In this document: positions 18,194 to 28,519 of the stretch, piece after piece
How the letters are laid out: each line of letters opens with the position of its first letter
Numbering within the stretch: the first letter of the stretch is position 1
Translations under genes and position numbers: made by a program
The notes under the pieces: model-generated
What the model was told of the DNA's origin: nothing
The model's input: only the letters and a program-made list of their open reading frames with translations
Databases searched by the model: none
Origin: Legionella micdadei
GTDB lineage: Bacteria > Pseudomonadota > Gammaproteobacteria > Legionellales > Legionellaceae
Direction: 5' to 3'
DNA length: 64,000 nucleotides
Assembly (NCBI RefSeq): GCF_000953635.1
Contig: NZ_LN614830.1
Coordinates: forward strand, 2,533,001-2,597,000

Positions 18194-21100
18194 ATGAAAT
18201 TTACAGATTTGTTTATCAAACGACCGGTCCTCGCAACAGTGGTCAGTTTGTTGATTTTTTTATTCGGTCTAAATTCAATTTTATCCATGCAAATACGTCA
18301 ATACCCACGCATGGATAACACGGTCATTACAGTAACAACAAGTTATCCTGGCGCCGACGCTAAATTAATTGCAGGATTTATTACTACCCCTTTAGAAGCT
18401 GCTGTTGCCAGTGCAGAAGGGGTGGATTATATGACGTCCTCAAGTGTGCAGGGCTTAAGTACTATTACCCTTACTATTAAATTAAATTTTGACCCACAAG
18501 TTGCTTTTACCGATGTCATGTCCAAGGTTCAACAAACCCTCAATAAGTTACCTCATGAATCCCAACAGCCTGTCATTATCAAAAGCTCAGATACCTCTAC
18601 CCCCCTTATGTACATCAGTCTTGATAGCCAAGATATGACACCGCAACAAATCACAGACTATGCAACACGAGTAGTCCAGCCGCAAATCGAGACAGTTGAC
18701 GGGGTAGCAAAAGCAGAAATTTTAGGCGGCGCTACCTATTCGATGCGCATTTTTCTTGATCCTGTGAAGATGGCTGCCCTTAACGTTGCTCCTTCAGATG
18801 TCTCAAACGTACTAGCACGGAATAATTTCCTGACTGCGGCGGGAAGCACTAAGGGCGAATACGTGGCACTTAATATGACAGCCAAAACAGATTTAAACAG
18901 TGCAGAAGAATTTAGCCAACTCATCGTTCGCGCCAATCATAATTCCATTATTCGATTACGGGACATCGGCAGGGTAGAACTTGGTTCGCAGGACTACAAT
19001 ACCACGGTGCGTTTCAATGGTAAAAAGGCCGTTTTCATTGCCATTACCCCAACCCCAACCGCTAACCCGCTGACAGTCATTACCAATGTGCGCAAAATGA
19101 TGCCAACAATTCAACACGAATTTCCGCCTTCATTAACTGGCACAATCGTTTATGATGCTACTGATTTTATTCGCGCATCTATCGATGAAGTGATTCACAC
19201 TATTGTGGAATCAGCGGCTATTGTCATTTTAGTTATCTTTTTATTCCTGGGCTCCCTGCGTTCGGTCATTATTCCTGTTGTGACCATTCCTTTATCACTT
19301 ATTGGGGTCTGTACGTTAATGCTCTTTCTAGGGTACTCCATCAACCTGCTGACACTACTTGCTTTTGTTTTGGCAATTGGTTTGGTGGTGGATGATGCCA
19401 TTGTTGTAGTTGAAAATGTGCACCGGCATATTGAAGAAGGCCGTACCCCTTTTCAAGCAGCCCTCATGGGCGCGCGAGAAATAGCCATTCCAGTCATCGC
19501 CATGACAATCACTCTGGCAGCCGTTTATGCACCAATCGGATTCATGGGCGGATTGACTGGTGCTCTATTCAAAGAATTTGCTTTTACCCTTGCTTGTGCG
19601 GTCATTATTTCCGGTATTATTGCCTTGACGCTTACCCCGATGATGTGCTCTAAGGTTCTGTCAGCCGATATTTCCAATGGCCGCCTGGTTCATTTTCTTG
19701 ATCAAAAATTCAATAAATTGAAGGAACGATATCAGCGCGCTTTGCACAGCCTATTGGATACACGCGCTATTATGCTGGTCTTTGCTGCTGTGGTCTTGTT
19801 GATGCTGCCCTATTTATACACGCATACCCCACAAGAAACTGCCCCAGAAGAAGATCAGGGATTTTTCTTTGTAGCAAGCCAAGCACCTCAATATGCCACG
19901 ATTAATTACTTAGAAACCTTCACTAAACCGTTTGATGAAATTTATAAAAGCTTCCCAGAAACCGAACACTATTTTACCGTCAACTTGGGCTCCCCTATTT
20001 CAGGTATGGTATTAAAACCTTGGAATAAACGTGAACGCAGTCAATTTGAATTAAAAGAACCATTGCAACAAAAATTGGATCAAGTGACTGGGCTTAAATC
20101 GTTCGCAGTGATACCGCCTCCCCTTCCAGGAGGCGGCAGTGGCACACCTATCCAATTTGTGATTAAAACGACTAATGATTTCCAAACCTTGTTTGATCTT
20201 TCTAACCAGCTGATTGAAAAAGCCCAAAAAAGCGGTCTTTTTATTTACATGGATAATAGCCTTAAATTCAACCAGCCTGAAATTGAGTTCCAAATCAATC
20301 GTTCCAAAGCGGCAGATTTGGGCGTCGACATGCAAACATTAGGCAGCAGTTTAACCAGTGCCTTATCCGGGAATTACATTAATTACTTCAATCTTCAGGG
20401 TCGAAGCTATCAGGTTATTCCGCAATTGGAGAGAAAATACCGCTTAACTCCCGAACAATTAGGACAGATCTTCGTCCACACCGCTACCGGAACGATGGTA
20501 CCTATTTCCACCGTGGTAACCGCAAAAGAAAAAATTCAACCCAATGCGGTATCCCATTTCCAACAACTTAATTCTGCCACCATCCAGGGTGTTATGATGC
20601 CGGGTACAACTTTAGGACAAGGATTAGCTTATTTGAAAGAACAAGCCGATATGCTACTGCCTAAAGGATTTACTTATGATTACGGTGGCCAATCGAGGCA
20701 ATTTATCCAGGAAGGCAATGCGCTCATTTTTGCATTTTTCTTAGCTATCATTGTTATTTTTCTTGTCTTATCAGCGCAATATGAGAGCTTTAGGGATCCG
20801 TTAATTGTGCTTATTAGTGTCCCCATGTCGATATGTGGCGCACTTATCCCACTGAATTTAGGCGCAGCTTCAATCAATATTTACACCCAAGTGGGTTTAA
20901 TTACCCTGATTGGCTTGATTAGTAAACACGGTATTCTTATTGTTGATTTTGCGAATCAATTGCAACGGGAGAAAAAACTTGACCGAAGAGCTGCTGTCGA
21001 AGAAGCAGCCGCTATCCGCTTACGGCCCATTTTAATGACGACAGCCGCTATGGTTTTCGGCGTACTGCCCTTATTGATTGCCAACGGCGCAGGGGCAGTG

Positions 21101-21310
21101 AGCCGTTTCGATATTGGTTTGGTTATTTCTTCCGGTCTATTAGTGGGTACTGGTTTTACCCTCTTCGTGGTTCCCACAATGTACACTTATCTAGCAGCGG
21201 ATCACCGTCATGATGACGATGAGGATACAACCGAGAAAAATAAAGGCAAAAAAAATAAATTCGCCTCTTTTATGAAAAAGCTTAAATCAGAACGCAGCTT
21301 AGAAGCTTAG
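18194..21310 (+). CDS. RND (HAE1/AcrB-type) multidrug efflux pump
   Basis: 1038-residue inner-membrane proton-driven pump. It has the classical twelve-helix plan with two large periplasmic loops. Helix 4 carries VLAIGLVVDDAIVVVENVHRHIEEG with the paired Asp residues of the proton relay. The conserved start (FIKRPVLATVVSLLIFLFGL) and the late GLISKHGILIVDFANQLQ are also present. The last 40 residues are a charged Lys-rich cytosolic tail. With the adaptor upstream and TolC supplied from 38.9 kb it could make a tripartite pump; it resembles MexK/MdtB-type pumps, but substrates cannot be read off. Confidence 0.96.
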   Translation: MKFTDLFIKRPVLATVVSLLIFLFGLNSILSMQIRQYPRMDNTVITVTTSYPGADAKLIAGFITTPLEAAVASAEGVDYMTSSSVQGLSTITLTIKLNFDPQVAFTDVMSKVQQTLNKLPHESQQPVIIKSSDTSTPLMYISLDSQDMTPQQITDYATRVVQPQIETVDGVAKAEILGGATYSMRIFLDPVKMAALNVAPSDVSNVLARNNFLTAAGSTKGEYVALNMTAKTDLNSAEEFSQLIVRANHNSIIRLRDIGRVELGSQDYNTTVRFNGKKAVFIAITPTPTANPLTVITNVRKMMPTIQHEFPPSLTGTIVYDATDFIRASIDEVIHTIVESAAIVILVIFLFLGSLRSVIIPVVTIPLSLIGVCTLMLFLGYSINLLTLLAFVLAIGLVVDDAIVVVENVHRHIEEGRTPFQAALMGAREIAIPVIAMTITLAAVYAPIGFMGGLTGALFKEFAFTLACAVIISGIIALTLTPMMCSKVLSADISNGRLVHFLDQKFNKLKERYQRALHSLLDTRAIMLVFAAVVLLMLPYLYTHTPQETAPEEDQGFFFVASQAPQYATINYLETFTKPFDEIYKSFPETEHYFTVNLGSPISGMVLKPWNKRERSQFELKEPLQQKLDQVTGLKSFAVIPPPLPGGGSGTPIQFVIKTTNDFQTLFDLSNQLIEKAQKSGLFIYMDNSLKFNQPEIEFQINRSKAADLGVDMQTLGSSLTSALSGNYINYFNLQGRSYQVIPQLERKYRLTPEQLGQIFVHTATGTMVPISTVVTAKEKIQPNAVSHFQQLNSATIQGVMMPGTTLGQGLAYLKEQADMLLPKGFTYDYGGQSRQFIQEGNALIFAFFLAIIVIFLVLSAQYESFRDPLIVLISVPMSICGALIPLNLGAASINIYTQVGLITLIGLISKHGILIVDFANQLQREKKLDRRAAVEEAAAIRLRPILMTTAAMVFGVLPLLIANGAGAVSRFDIGLVISSGLLVGTGFTLFVVPTMYTYLAADHRHDDDEDTTEKNKGKKNKFASFMKKLKSERSLEA

Positions 21311-21380
21311 CATCGTCCCGCCTGTCGCACTGGTTTGGGCATTCTGCTCAAGCCAGTGCTACCCAGCTACCTTTAACTTA

Positions 21381-21457
21381 AAGAAATCCGAAACCGTAAG
21401 GGAGCAGATGAAAAGCTTCCTTGTATTTGCTTGCCCACGCGGACTCGGATTATCGGG
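21381..21457 (+). repeat. Dispersed intergenic repeat, copy C
   Basis: Between the RND pump and valS. It contains AAGAAATCCG, then GGGAGCAGATGAAAAGC, then TTGCTTGCCCACGCGG, then CTCGGATTATCGGG. The order and spacing match copy B near 12.15 kb. It lies just upstream of the valS promoter. Confidence 0.65.
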
Positions 21458-21502
21458 CAAGGGTAGATACAAAGGCTGTTTTATCCAGCAATCAGGTTAT
21501 GC

Positions 21503-21508
21503 TAAAAT
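21503..21508 (+). promoter_or_regulatory. Extended -10 box for valS
   Basis: TAAAAT with TG one base upstream (TGCTAAAAT), 32 bases before the valS ATG. The -35 region is weak (TTATCC). Confidence 0.45.
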
Positions 21509-21540
21509 TCGCGACTTTCATCAGTACAGGTTAAGCCCCC

Positions 21541-24306
21541 ATGGATAAAACTTATTCTCCGCACGACATCGAGCAAGCATGGTATAATAAATGGGAAAGT
21601 CATCACTATTTTGCTCCCCGCGGTGAAGGCAACAGCTATTGCATTATGCTGCCCCCGCCGAATGTTACTGGCAGTTTACACATGGGCCACGGATTCCAAC
21701 ATACGTTAATGGATGCACTCATTCGTTATCAACGCATGCAAGGATTAAAAACACTCTGGCAGCCTGGAACAGATCACGCAGGGATATCCACCCAACTCGT
21801 GGTAGAGCGAAAATTAGAGGGCGAAGGACTCACCCGTAAGAACATGACTCGGGAAGAATTTTTAGAGCGGGTCTGGCAATGGAAAGAAGAATCAGGGAAC
21901 ACAATTACTAGCCAAATGCGCCGTATCGGTTCCTCTGTGGACTGGTCAAGGGAACGGTTTACCATGGATGAAGGTTTATCCGCGGCTGTGCAAAGGGTTT
22001 TTGTGCAACTTTATGATGAAGGACTAATTTATCGTGGTACTCGTTTGGTTAATTGGGATCCTAAACTAGGTACAGCGGTTTCTGATCTTGAAGTCATTTC
22101 TGAAGAGGAAGAAGGTTTTCTTTGGCATATACGCTATCCGTTGGTTGACTCTAAGGAATCGGTTATCATCGCAACAACCCGTCCTGAAACCCTTTTAGGG
22201 GATACTGCCGTCGCAGTCCACCCTGACGATCCCCGCTATCAGCATTTAATTGGTAAACATCTACAACTTCCTTTATGTAACCGAATTATCCCTATTATTG
22301 CTGATGACTATGTTGATAAGGATTTTGGCAGTGGATGCGTAAAAATAACACCTGCACATGATTTTAATGACCATGAAATCGGCAAGCGGCATAACTTGCC
22401 CGTAATCAACATTTTAACTAAGAAAGCCACCATCAATAAAAACGCGCCCGTTGTATACCAAGGCATGGATCGTTTTATTGCGCGTGATCAAATTGTCCAG
22501 GATTTGGAAAAAGCCGGCTTACTCGTCAAAATAGAACCCCACAAATTAAAAGTTCCTCGTGGCGAAAAATCGAATGTGGTCATCGAACCGCTGCTCACTG
22601 ATCAATGGTACGTCAAAACAAAGCCTCTGGCCGAACCTGCTATTGAAGCAGTAAAAAAAGGGGAAATACGGTTCATCCCGGAAAATTGGACAAAAACTTA
22701 TTTTCAATGGATGGAGAACATCGAAGATTGGTGTATTAGTCGACAACTATGGTGGGGGCATCGTATCCCTGCTTGGTATGATAACCAAGGCCATGTCTAT
22801 GTAGGCTACAGTGAAAATGATATCCGCTTTAAATATAAACTGGATGATTCCATTTCCCTGAAACAAGATGAAGATGTTCTTGATACTTGGTTTTCCTCCG
22901 CTCTTTGGCCTTTTTCGACCTTAGGCTGGCCAGAACGGACAAAAGAACTAGAAGATTTTTACCCTACTTCGGCATTAATCACCGGGTTCGATATTATTTT
23001 CTTCTGGGTTGCACGCATGATCATGATGGGCTTGAAATTTACTGGAAAAATCCCGTTTAGGGATGTGGTAATCACTGGTCTCATCCGGGATAGCGAAGGC
23101 CAAAAAATGTCTAAATCAAAAGGAAATGTCCTCGATCCAATTGACATCATCGATGGTATCGACCTTGAAAGCCTTGTTGAAAAACGCACTTCTAACCTAA
23201 TGCTTCCTTCTGTACGTGATCGAATTGCCAAGGCTACCCGTAAAGAATTTCCTGAAGGAATCCCTGCTTTTGGTACTGATGCGCTTCGTTTTACTTTTTG
23301 CTCGCTCGCTTCCACAGGGCGTAATGTGCGTTTTGACATAGGGCGTGTAGAAGGGTATAGGAATTTTTGTAACAAATTATGGAATGCATCCCGTTATGTT
23401 CTCCTTAATACCGATGAAGAACAAGTTGATTTTGGAGATGGTGCTTTCCAGTACAGCCCTGCCGATCAATGGATTCTTTCGCGCTTACAGCATACCATTG
23501 CTCAATGCCATCATTATTTTGAGACTTATCGGTTTGATTTGCTAGCCAACACACTTTATGAGTTTGTCTGGCATGAGTATTGTGACTGGTATCTTGAATT
23601 GTCTAAGCCTGTGCTTTATGACCCCCAAGCCTTAGGGGCGATGAAGCGGGGGACGCGCCGGACTTTAATTCATGTGCTTGATCAAATCCTCAAGTTACTG
23701 CATCCAATCATGCCTTTTATTACGGAGGAAATCTGGCAACGCACGAGCAAGTTCACTAGCCAAAACGGGGAAAGTATCATGCTAAGCCCCTATCCCCAAG
23801 TCAATCAAGAATTCATCAATCCTGAAATTGAAGACGAGCTAACTTGGTTAAAAACAGTCATTCAATCGATTCGTACCATCCGCAGCGAGATGACTATTTC
23901 TCCAGCGAAATTAATTCCTTTGTCCTTGCGCCATGTTACGCCCCTAATAAAAGAGCGAATTGAAAAATATCACTCAACGTTGATCGCCTTAAGCAAACTT
24001 ACTCACATCCATTTCATGCAAGAAGACGAGCCAATCCCAGTCTCGGCCACAGCTGTTGTCGGCGAATTAGAGCTGCTAATCCCCATGGCTGGTCTGATTG
24101 ATAAAGAAGCTGAATTGTCTCGGCTTAGTAAGGAAATAGCAAAATTGGATAAAGACATCGCCCTTGCTGAGGGTAAACTTAATAATCCTAAGTTCACTGA
24201 TAAAGCCCCAGCAGAAATCATTGCAAAAGAACAGGAAAAGCTAATGCAAGCAAAGCTCACTAAAGATAAATTATTACAGCATAAGCAGACGATTGAAACG
24301 CTTTAG
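21541..24306 (+). CDS. valS: Valyl-tRNA synthetase
   Basis: 921-residue class I synthetase. The HIGH motif is seen in [15 protein letters not shown] near residue 46, and [12 protein letters not shown] near residue 521. The CP1 editing domain lies between them ([18 protein letters not shown]), and the C-terminus has the coiled-coil arm typical of ValRS ([25 protein letters not shown]). It charges tRNA-Val in the cytosol. A terminator-like hairpin follows. Confidence 0.98.
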   Translation: MDKTYSPHDIEQAWYNKWESHHYFAPRGEGNSYCIMLPPPNVTGSLHMGHGFQHTLMDALIRYQRMQGLKTLWQPGTDHAGISTQLVVERKLEGEGLTRKNMTREEFLERVWQWKEESGNTITSQMRRIGSSVDWSRERFTMDEGLSAAVQRVFVQLYDEGLIYRGTRLVNWDPKLGTAVSDLEVISEEEEGFLWHIRYPLVDSKESVIIATTRPETLLGDTAVAVHPDDPRYQHLIGKHLQLPLCNRIIPIIADDYVDKDFGSGCVKITPAHDFNDHEIGKRHNLPVINILTKKATINKNAPVVYQGMDRFIARDQIVQDLEKAGLLVKIEPHKLKVPRGEKSNVVIEPLLTDQWYVKTKPLAEPAIEAVKKGEIRFIPENWTKTYFQWMENIEDWCISRQLWWGHRIPAWYDNQGHVYVGYSENDIRFKYKLDDSISLKQDEDVLDTWFSSALWPFSTLGWPERTKELEDFYPTSALITGFDIIFFWVARMIMMGLKFTGKIPFRDVVITGLIRDSEGQKMSKSKGNVLDPIDIIDGIDLESLVEKRTSNLMLPSVRDRIAKATRKEFPEGIPAFGTDALRFTFCSLASTGRNVRFDIGRVEGYRNFCNKLWNASRYVLLNTDEEQVDFGDGAFQYSPADQWILSRLQHTIAQCHHYFETYRFDLLANTLYEFVWHEYCDWYLELSKPVLYDPQALGAMKRGTRRTLIHVLDQILKLLHPIMPFITEEIWQRTSKFTSQNGESIMLSPYPQVNQEFINPEIEDELTWLKTVIQSIRTIRSEMTISPAKLIPLSLRHVTPLIKERIEKYHSTLIALSKLTHIHFMQEDEPIPVSATAVVGELELLIPMAGLIDKEAELSRLSKEIAKLDKDIALAEGKLNNPKFTDKAPAEIIAKEQEKLMQAKLTKDKLLQHKQTIETL

Positions 24307-24311
24307 AAAGT

Positions 24312-24349
24312 AAAACCTGGGTGATGTGCAAAGCGACAGCCCAGGTTTT
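24312..24349 (+). terminator. Terminator after valS
   Basis: AAAACCTGGG and CCCAGGTTTT form a perfect 10-bp stem with an 18-base loop, starting five bases after the valS stop codon. Confidence 0.75.
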
Positions 24350-24479
24350 CTGATTCAAATAACGGTCATGATTTTCCAACCCATATTCCGCAGTAGAGTT
24401 TATTTTTTATCTAGACGAGGCAAAAGTCATTCGAGCAACGCAGTTTATACGCTAATAAATGAGTAGCGGAGAATCACTT

Positions 24480-24539
24480 TTAACGAAGTATAAACACAAA
24501 TACAACTACAGCAGTAATGGTTCCAAGAAACCCTCCCAT
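24480..24539 (-). CDS. Possible 19-residue hydrophobic peptide
   Basis: In the 325-base gap between valS and cfa, the minus strand encodes MGGFLGTITAVVVFVFILR followed by TAA. The ATG is preceded by AAGGGAAC at a reasonable distance. The peptide is a single membrane helix, like bacterial small membrane proteins or type I toxins. It could be chance. Apart from the valS terminator, nothing else is seen in the gap. Confidence 0.3.
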   Translation of the reverse strand: MGGFLGTITAVVVFVFILR

Positions 24540-24631
24540 TGTTCCCTTGCACCAAGCAGGATACACTCATTTCTGGGTACGGAGTTATCATTTAGCCGCC
24601 GGCCCAAAATAATGGATTATAGGAGTTATTA

Positions 24632-25771
24632 ATGAATAATATGATCGTGTCAAAGTATATTCAAAAAGCATTAGAGAAAGCGGAAGTAACCATCAATGGC
24701 GATAAGCCTTATGACATTAGACTGCTCGACGAAAGGGCCTTGAAACGCATTATTACTGACGGTACTTTAGGGTTAGGAGAAACGTATATGGAGGGATGGT
24801 GGGAATGCGATAGTCTAGATGCCCTTTCTTATCAACTTTGTAAAGGCGAAGTCTATAAAGCAGTCAAGCCCAACTTTTTTCATTTACTCTATATACTCTC
24901 AACAAAATTCATTAATTATCAGACCCCAAAAAGGTCAACGCAAGTTGCGCAGCAGCATTATAATTTAGACAACAATTTATTCGAGCTCATGCTAGGTAAA
25001 AGCATGGCCTACAGTTGCGGCTATTGGCGCAACGCAACTGATTTAGACTCAGCTCAAAGGGCAAAATACGAGCTAGTCTGCAAAAAACTGTACCTTACTC
25101 CAGAAGACACTCTTTTAGATATCGGTTGCGGTTGGGGAGGCTTCGCTGGGTATGCTGCCGAACACTATGGTTGCAAAGTAGTGGGCATTAGTATTTCATC
25201 TAATCAAATTTCTTATGCTAAAACACATTACGGGCATTTACCAATCGAATTTTATATTGCAGATTATCGAAATCCTTCTGTCTATAATCCCAAAAAAAAG
25301 CAATTTTCTAAGATCGTAAGCATTGGTGCTTTTGAACACTTTGGCTATAAAAATTATGCTGATTTCTTTGAGTTAATGAGGGAACAGCTAAGCGATGACG
25401 GATTATTTCTACTTCACACCATCGGCAATAATGAAACAACAATTGCCACCGATCGCTGGATTAACAAATACATTTTTCCTAACGGATATTTACCTTCAAT
25501 GGTACAAATTTCACATGCTTTGGAGTCTATTTTTTTGGTTGAAGATTGGCATAATTTTGGCGCTTATTACGACAATACTCTATTAGCCTGGAATCAAAAT
25601 TTTGAAAACAACTGGGATTCCCTGAAATCACGTTTCGATACCCGTTTTTACCGCATGTGGCAATATTATCTATTAATGTGCGCCGGTATGTTTAGAGCGC
25701 GGGCAGCACAACTCTGGCAAATTGTCCTGTCTAAATCAGGTCTTAAAGGAGGGTATGAGAGTATTCGCTGA
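24632..25771 (+). CDS. cfa: Cyclopropane-fatty-acyl-phospholipid synthase
   Basis: 379 residues (382 in E. coli). It transfers a methylene from S-adenosylmethionine to unsaturated fatty acids of membrane phospholipids. The SAM site is LLDIGCGWGGFAGYAAEHYG near residue 165; VSIGAFEHFGYKNY and FIFPNGYLPSM are family signatures of the lipid-binding part. A soluble enzyme acting at the inner membrane. ATAGGAG lies seven bases before the ATG. It converges with the OPT transporter gene at a shared terminator. Confidence 0.97.
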   Translation: MNNMIVSKYIQKALEKAEVTINGDKPYDIRLLDERALKRIITDGTLGLGETYMEGWWECDSLDALSYQLCKGEVYKAVKPNFFHLLYILSTKFINYQTPKRSTQVAQQHYNLDNNLFELMLGKSMAYSCGYWRNATDLDSAQRAKYELVCKKLYLTPEDTLLDIGCGWGGFAGYAAEHYGCKVVGISISSNQISYAKTHYGHLPIEFYIADYRNPSVYNPKKKQFSKIVSIGAFEHFGYKNYADFFELMREQLSDDGLFLLHTIGNNETTIATDRWINKYIFPNGYLPSMVQISHALESIFLVEDWHNFGAYYDNTLLAWNQNFENNWDSLKSRFDTRFYRMWQYYLLMCAGMFRARAAQLWQIVLSKSGLKGGYESIR

Positions 25772-25775
25772 CGAA

Positions 25776-25822
25776 AGGGTGGAGTAGATCTGGGGGGTGT
25801 CCCAACCTATCTACTCAACCCT
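25776..25822. terminator. Bidirectional terminator between cfa and the OPT transporter gene
   Basis: AGGGTGGAGTAGAT pairs with ATCTACTCAACCCT with one mismatch, plus an inner GGG/CCC. It fills almost the whole 53-base gap between the convergent genes. Confidence 0.75.
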
Positions 25823-25824
25823 GA

Positions 25825-27825
25825 TTATTCTGTCCTACAAACACGGTGCCCTATCCAAACTGCCAAAGCCAAAGTGGATAATACAGAAAGAATAACGCTG
25901 TAGCCATACCAGCCCGGGCCCACCAACGTTAACGCATCTGGTGAGTGCAAAATAGAAAAAGGAATAGCGAGCAACACATCAATTAATGCAGAACCAGCGA
26001 CGAGTCCGCATGCAACTAAGACGCCTTTTTGCTTACTAGTATGCTTTTCCCCATTCGAAATGCGACGCTTATTGATGCGCCGATGGACGACTAAAGCAAT
26101 CATACCCCCCAAAAACAAAGGCACAGATGACGCAATAGGCAAATACATACCAATAGCAACACCCAAGATTGACAATCTAAAATAGCGTCCTATTTTAAAC
26201 AAATAATTAATGATTAAGAGTAACAAAATAACTGACGCACCAATGAACATCATTGTCCAAGGCAAGGTATTGCGAAAAACGGCTTCAGTAATAGCCGCCA
26301 TTAAAGCGGCGGTAGGAGCAGGCAATGATTGACTGACATCCATTCCTTCGTGGGGCATTACCCCTGCTATCCCATAGACTTCGAACAACAACTGCATGAC
26401 TGGAGGGATAACTAAAGAAGAAACCACCACCCCAAGTAAAAGCATAACTTGCTGCCGCCATGGGGTTGCTCCTACTAATTGCCCAACTTTTAAATCTTGC
26501 GTGTTATCGTTGGCAATAGCAGCAATTCCGGTAACAACAGAACCAATAATGATAGTAATTGCCTCAGCTGCTTTAATTTGACTGTCAGTAAGCGGCAAAG
26601 GTAACGCATGGTTAATCGCAGTCAGGAGCATCCACGCAGCGAAAAGCATTCCGGCAATCACGACTGAACTGCCAGGACTTGCTGTCACCCCAACCATGCC
26701 GGAAAAATAGCCGGTGATCACTGAAAATAAGAAACCGATGACCAACACATAAAGCACTGCCCCGAAGACAATAGTCGGTTGAAACAGTTCATCTAACCCA
26801 ACTTCTGCCAAAGGGAAAATGAATTGGAAGAACAAAAATAATATAGCGGCCATAATAGCCACCCCTATGAAAATAAAAGGCAGGGGGATGTCTCTATCTG
26901 TTCGTGGCAACTGTTTGTCAGTACGGCTTTTTGCAATAAAGGCACTAAAGGAGACACTCATACTCTTCGCTAATGGCTTAATTAATCTAAAAAAAGTCCA
27001 AATGCCAGCAAAGAGCATTGCTCCGATACCTAAATAGCGCATTTCGCTATTCCACAAAAATGTTGCAGCTTTATCAGCGGGATAGTGTAAGACGAAGTGG
27101 GGATAAAATTGACTGACAATCGGCATTGCAATGAGCCAAGAAATAATAGCGCCTAAGAAAATACTTATAGCCATTTCATGGCCAACTAAATAACCTGCCC
27201 CAATCATCGTGGCTGAAAAACCAATCCCAAAACCAAACAAAGAGCGCTTTGCGACAAACCAAAAAGACCAACTGCTGGCAATAATCTTAAAGCCCGCTTG
27301 AAATAATTCGATTAATCCACCAACAACCCCACCCAGGAAAATATCACGAATACCCACTTTCTCGGCTGAGGATTTTAAGACTTCTGCTATAGCTCGCCCT
27401 TCAGGAAATTTGAGTATAGGCTCGTTAACTAAAACACGCCGTAAGGGTATAGAAAATAAAACACCTAGAACACCACCGCATACTGCGATGAAAAAATTGG
27501 TTAAGTAGTCAAAACTGTGCCAATACTGAATAATAATTAATGCGGGTATCGTGTAAACAATTCCCCCAGCAACAGCTTCCCCGGCGGAAGCGGCTGTTTG
27601 TACAGCATTATTTTCAAGAATTGTTGCATTCTTAAATAAACGTAAAATCCCCATTGAGATAATCGCTGCAGGTATTGAAGCTGAGGTCAAAATACCTAAT
27701 TTAAGTGCTAAGTAGGCATTTGATAACGCCAACAACACAGTAAGCGCAATCGCTAAAACGACACTGCGTACTGTTAATTCAGCAATTTTTTGATCCGCGG
27801 CAATAAACGGACTTGGTGTATTCAT
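25825..27825 (-). CDS. OPT family oligopeptide transporter
   Basis: 666 residues with about 15 membrane helices. The family signatures are present: NAYLALKLGILTSASIPAAIISMGIL near the start, the ENNAVQTAASAGEAVAGGIVYTIPALI segment, and KFPEGRAIAEVLKS around residue 140. Bacterial members of this group take up peptides or metal-peptide complexes across the inner membrane. The ATG overlaps the stop of the exported protein upstream as ATGA, so the two are coupled. Confidence 0.95.
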   Translation of the reverse strand: MNTPSPFIAADQKIAELTVRSVVLAIALTVLLALSNAYLALKLGILTSASIPAAIISMGILRLFKNATILENNAVQTAASAGEAVAGGIVYTIPALIIIQYWHSFDYLTNFFIAVCGGVLGVLFSIPLRRVLVNEPILKFPEGRAIAEVLKSSAEKVGIRDIFLGGVVGGLIELFQAGFKIIASSWSFWFVAKRSLFGFGIGFSATMIGAGYLVGHEMAISIFLGAIISWLIAMPIVSQFYPHFVLHYPADKAATFLWNSEMRYLGIGAMLFAGIWTFFRLIKPLAKSMSVSFSAFIAKSRTDKQLPRTDRDIPLPFIFIGVAIMAAILFLFFQFIFPLAEVGLDELFQPTIVFGAVLYVLVIGFLFSVITGYFSGMVGVTASPGSSVVIAGMLFAAWMLLTAINHALPLPLTDSQIKAAEAITIIIGSVVTGIAAIANDNTQDLKVGQLVGATPWRQQVMLLLGVVVSSLVIPPVMQLLFEVYGIAGVMPHEGMDVSQSLPAPTAALMAAITEAVFRNTLPWTMMFIGASVILLLLIINYLFKIGRYFRLSILGVAIGMYLPIASSVPLFLGGMIALVVHRRINKRRISNGEKHTSKQKGVLVACGLVAGSALIDVLLAIPFSILHSPDALTLVGPGWYGYSVILSVLSTLALAVWIGHRVCRTE

Positions 27826-28499
27826 CGGTTACCCCAAACAGAGTTAACTATTTCGGGGCGCAAAAGACCGTTAAGTTCTGCCTTCGAAATCTCAACTTTT
27901 TGTGGACCGTAAACATAAGCAGCTACCTGATAGGTATCAAAAACGATGGTTATACCTTGTTGATTGAATAACCAGTTCCTATAATTTTCTGACGTTGGCT
28001 CGGTACCTTTTTTGATCCAATCGTTATCCGAAATTTTTTTCTTTGTAAGTGTTGCGCGACTTATCTCAGCAATTTTGGATAAGAAATTACTCTTTGGCTT
28101 AAATAATTGCTCCATTGCTATTTCTTGTCCATTTAAAAAATTTAACGTGCGTACACTGTTCGCAGGATGGGCAGCACCGCGGCTGTAAGCAGAAATCGAG
28201 AACAGGAGGCTTACCGCATGTGCATGGTGAAATACCGTTTTATAGTCGATGTATAAACTGCTTTTTCCCGGAGTGTCGTCTGGTAACTTTGCATCACTGC
28301 TTGGGGTATCTCCCTTCTGCAAAACAGTAACTAGGTTTAAAACTGCAGCGTCAATGCTTTTTTCTGCAAAACCTTGAGGGTATTTAATTTGCAGATCCAT
28401 TTCAGGTGTCTCTTTTTTAATCGTGACAGTCTGTAAGTTCGAAGCCCAAGTGCATATCGAAAAAAATATTAGGGCGGTCACACAAATTGACCTTCTCAT
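27822..28499 (-). CDS. Exported DUF3298/RsiV-like protein
   Basis: 225 residues. A signal peptide (MRRSICVTALIFFSICTWAS) is followed by a domain with SLLFSISAYSRGAAHPANSVRTLNF and, at the end, GITIVFDTYQVAAYVYGPQKVEISKAEL. This is the DUF4163 plus DUF3298 pattern shared with the lysozyme-binding anti-sigma factor RsiV and many periplasmic proteins of unknown function. The ATG at 28499 has AAAGGAG six bases upstream; an in-frame codon at 28535 would overlap hutI. It is coupled to the OPT transporter by an ATGA overlap, so a shared envelope role is possible. Confidence 0.85.
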   Translation of the reverse strand: MRRSICVTALIFFSICTWASNLQTVTIKKETPEMDLQIKYPQGFAEKSIDAAVLNLVTVLQKGDTPSSDAKLPDDTPGKSSLYIDYKTVFHHAHAVSLLFSISAYSRGAAHPANSVRTLNFLNGQEIAMEQLFKPKSNFLSKIAEISRATLTKKKISDNDWIKKGTEPTSENYRNWLFNQQGITIVFDTYQVAAYVYGPQKVEISKAELNGLLRPEIVNSVWGNR

Positions 28500-28519
28500 C
28501 AACAACTCCTTTAAATTAC

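Noticed and set aside
22959-23375. 138-codon ORF antisense to valS
   Set aside because: Wholly inside an unambiguous valS gene.
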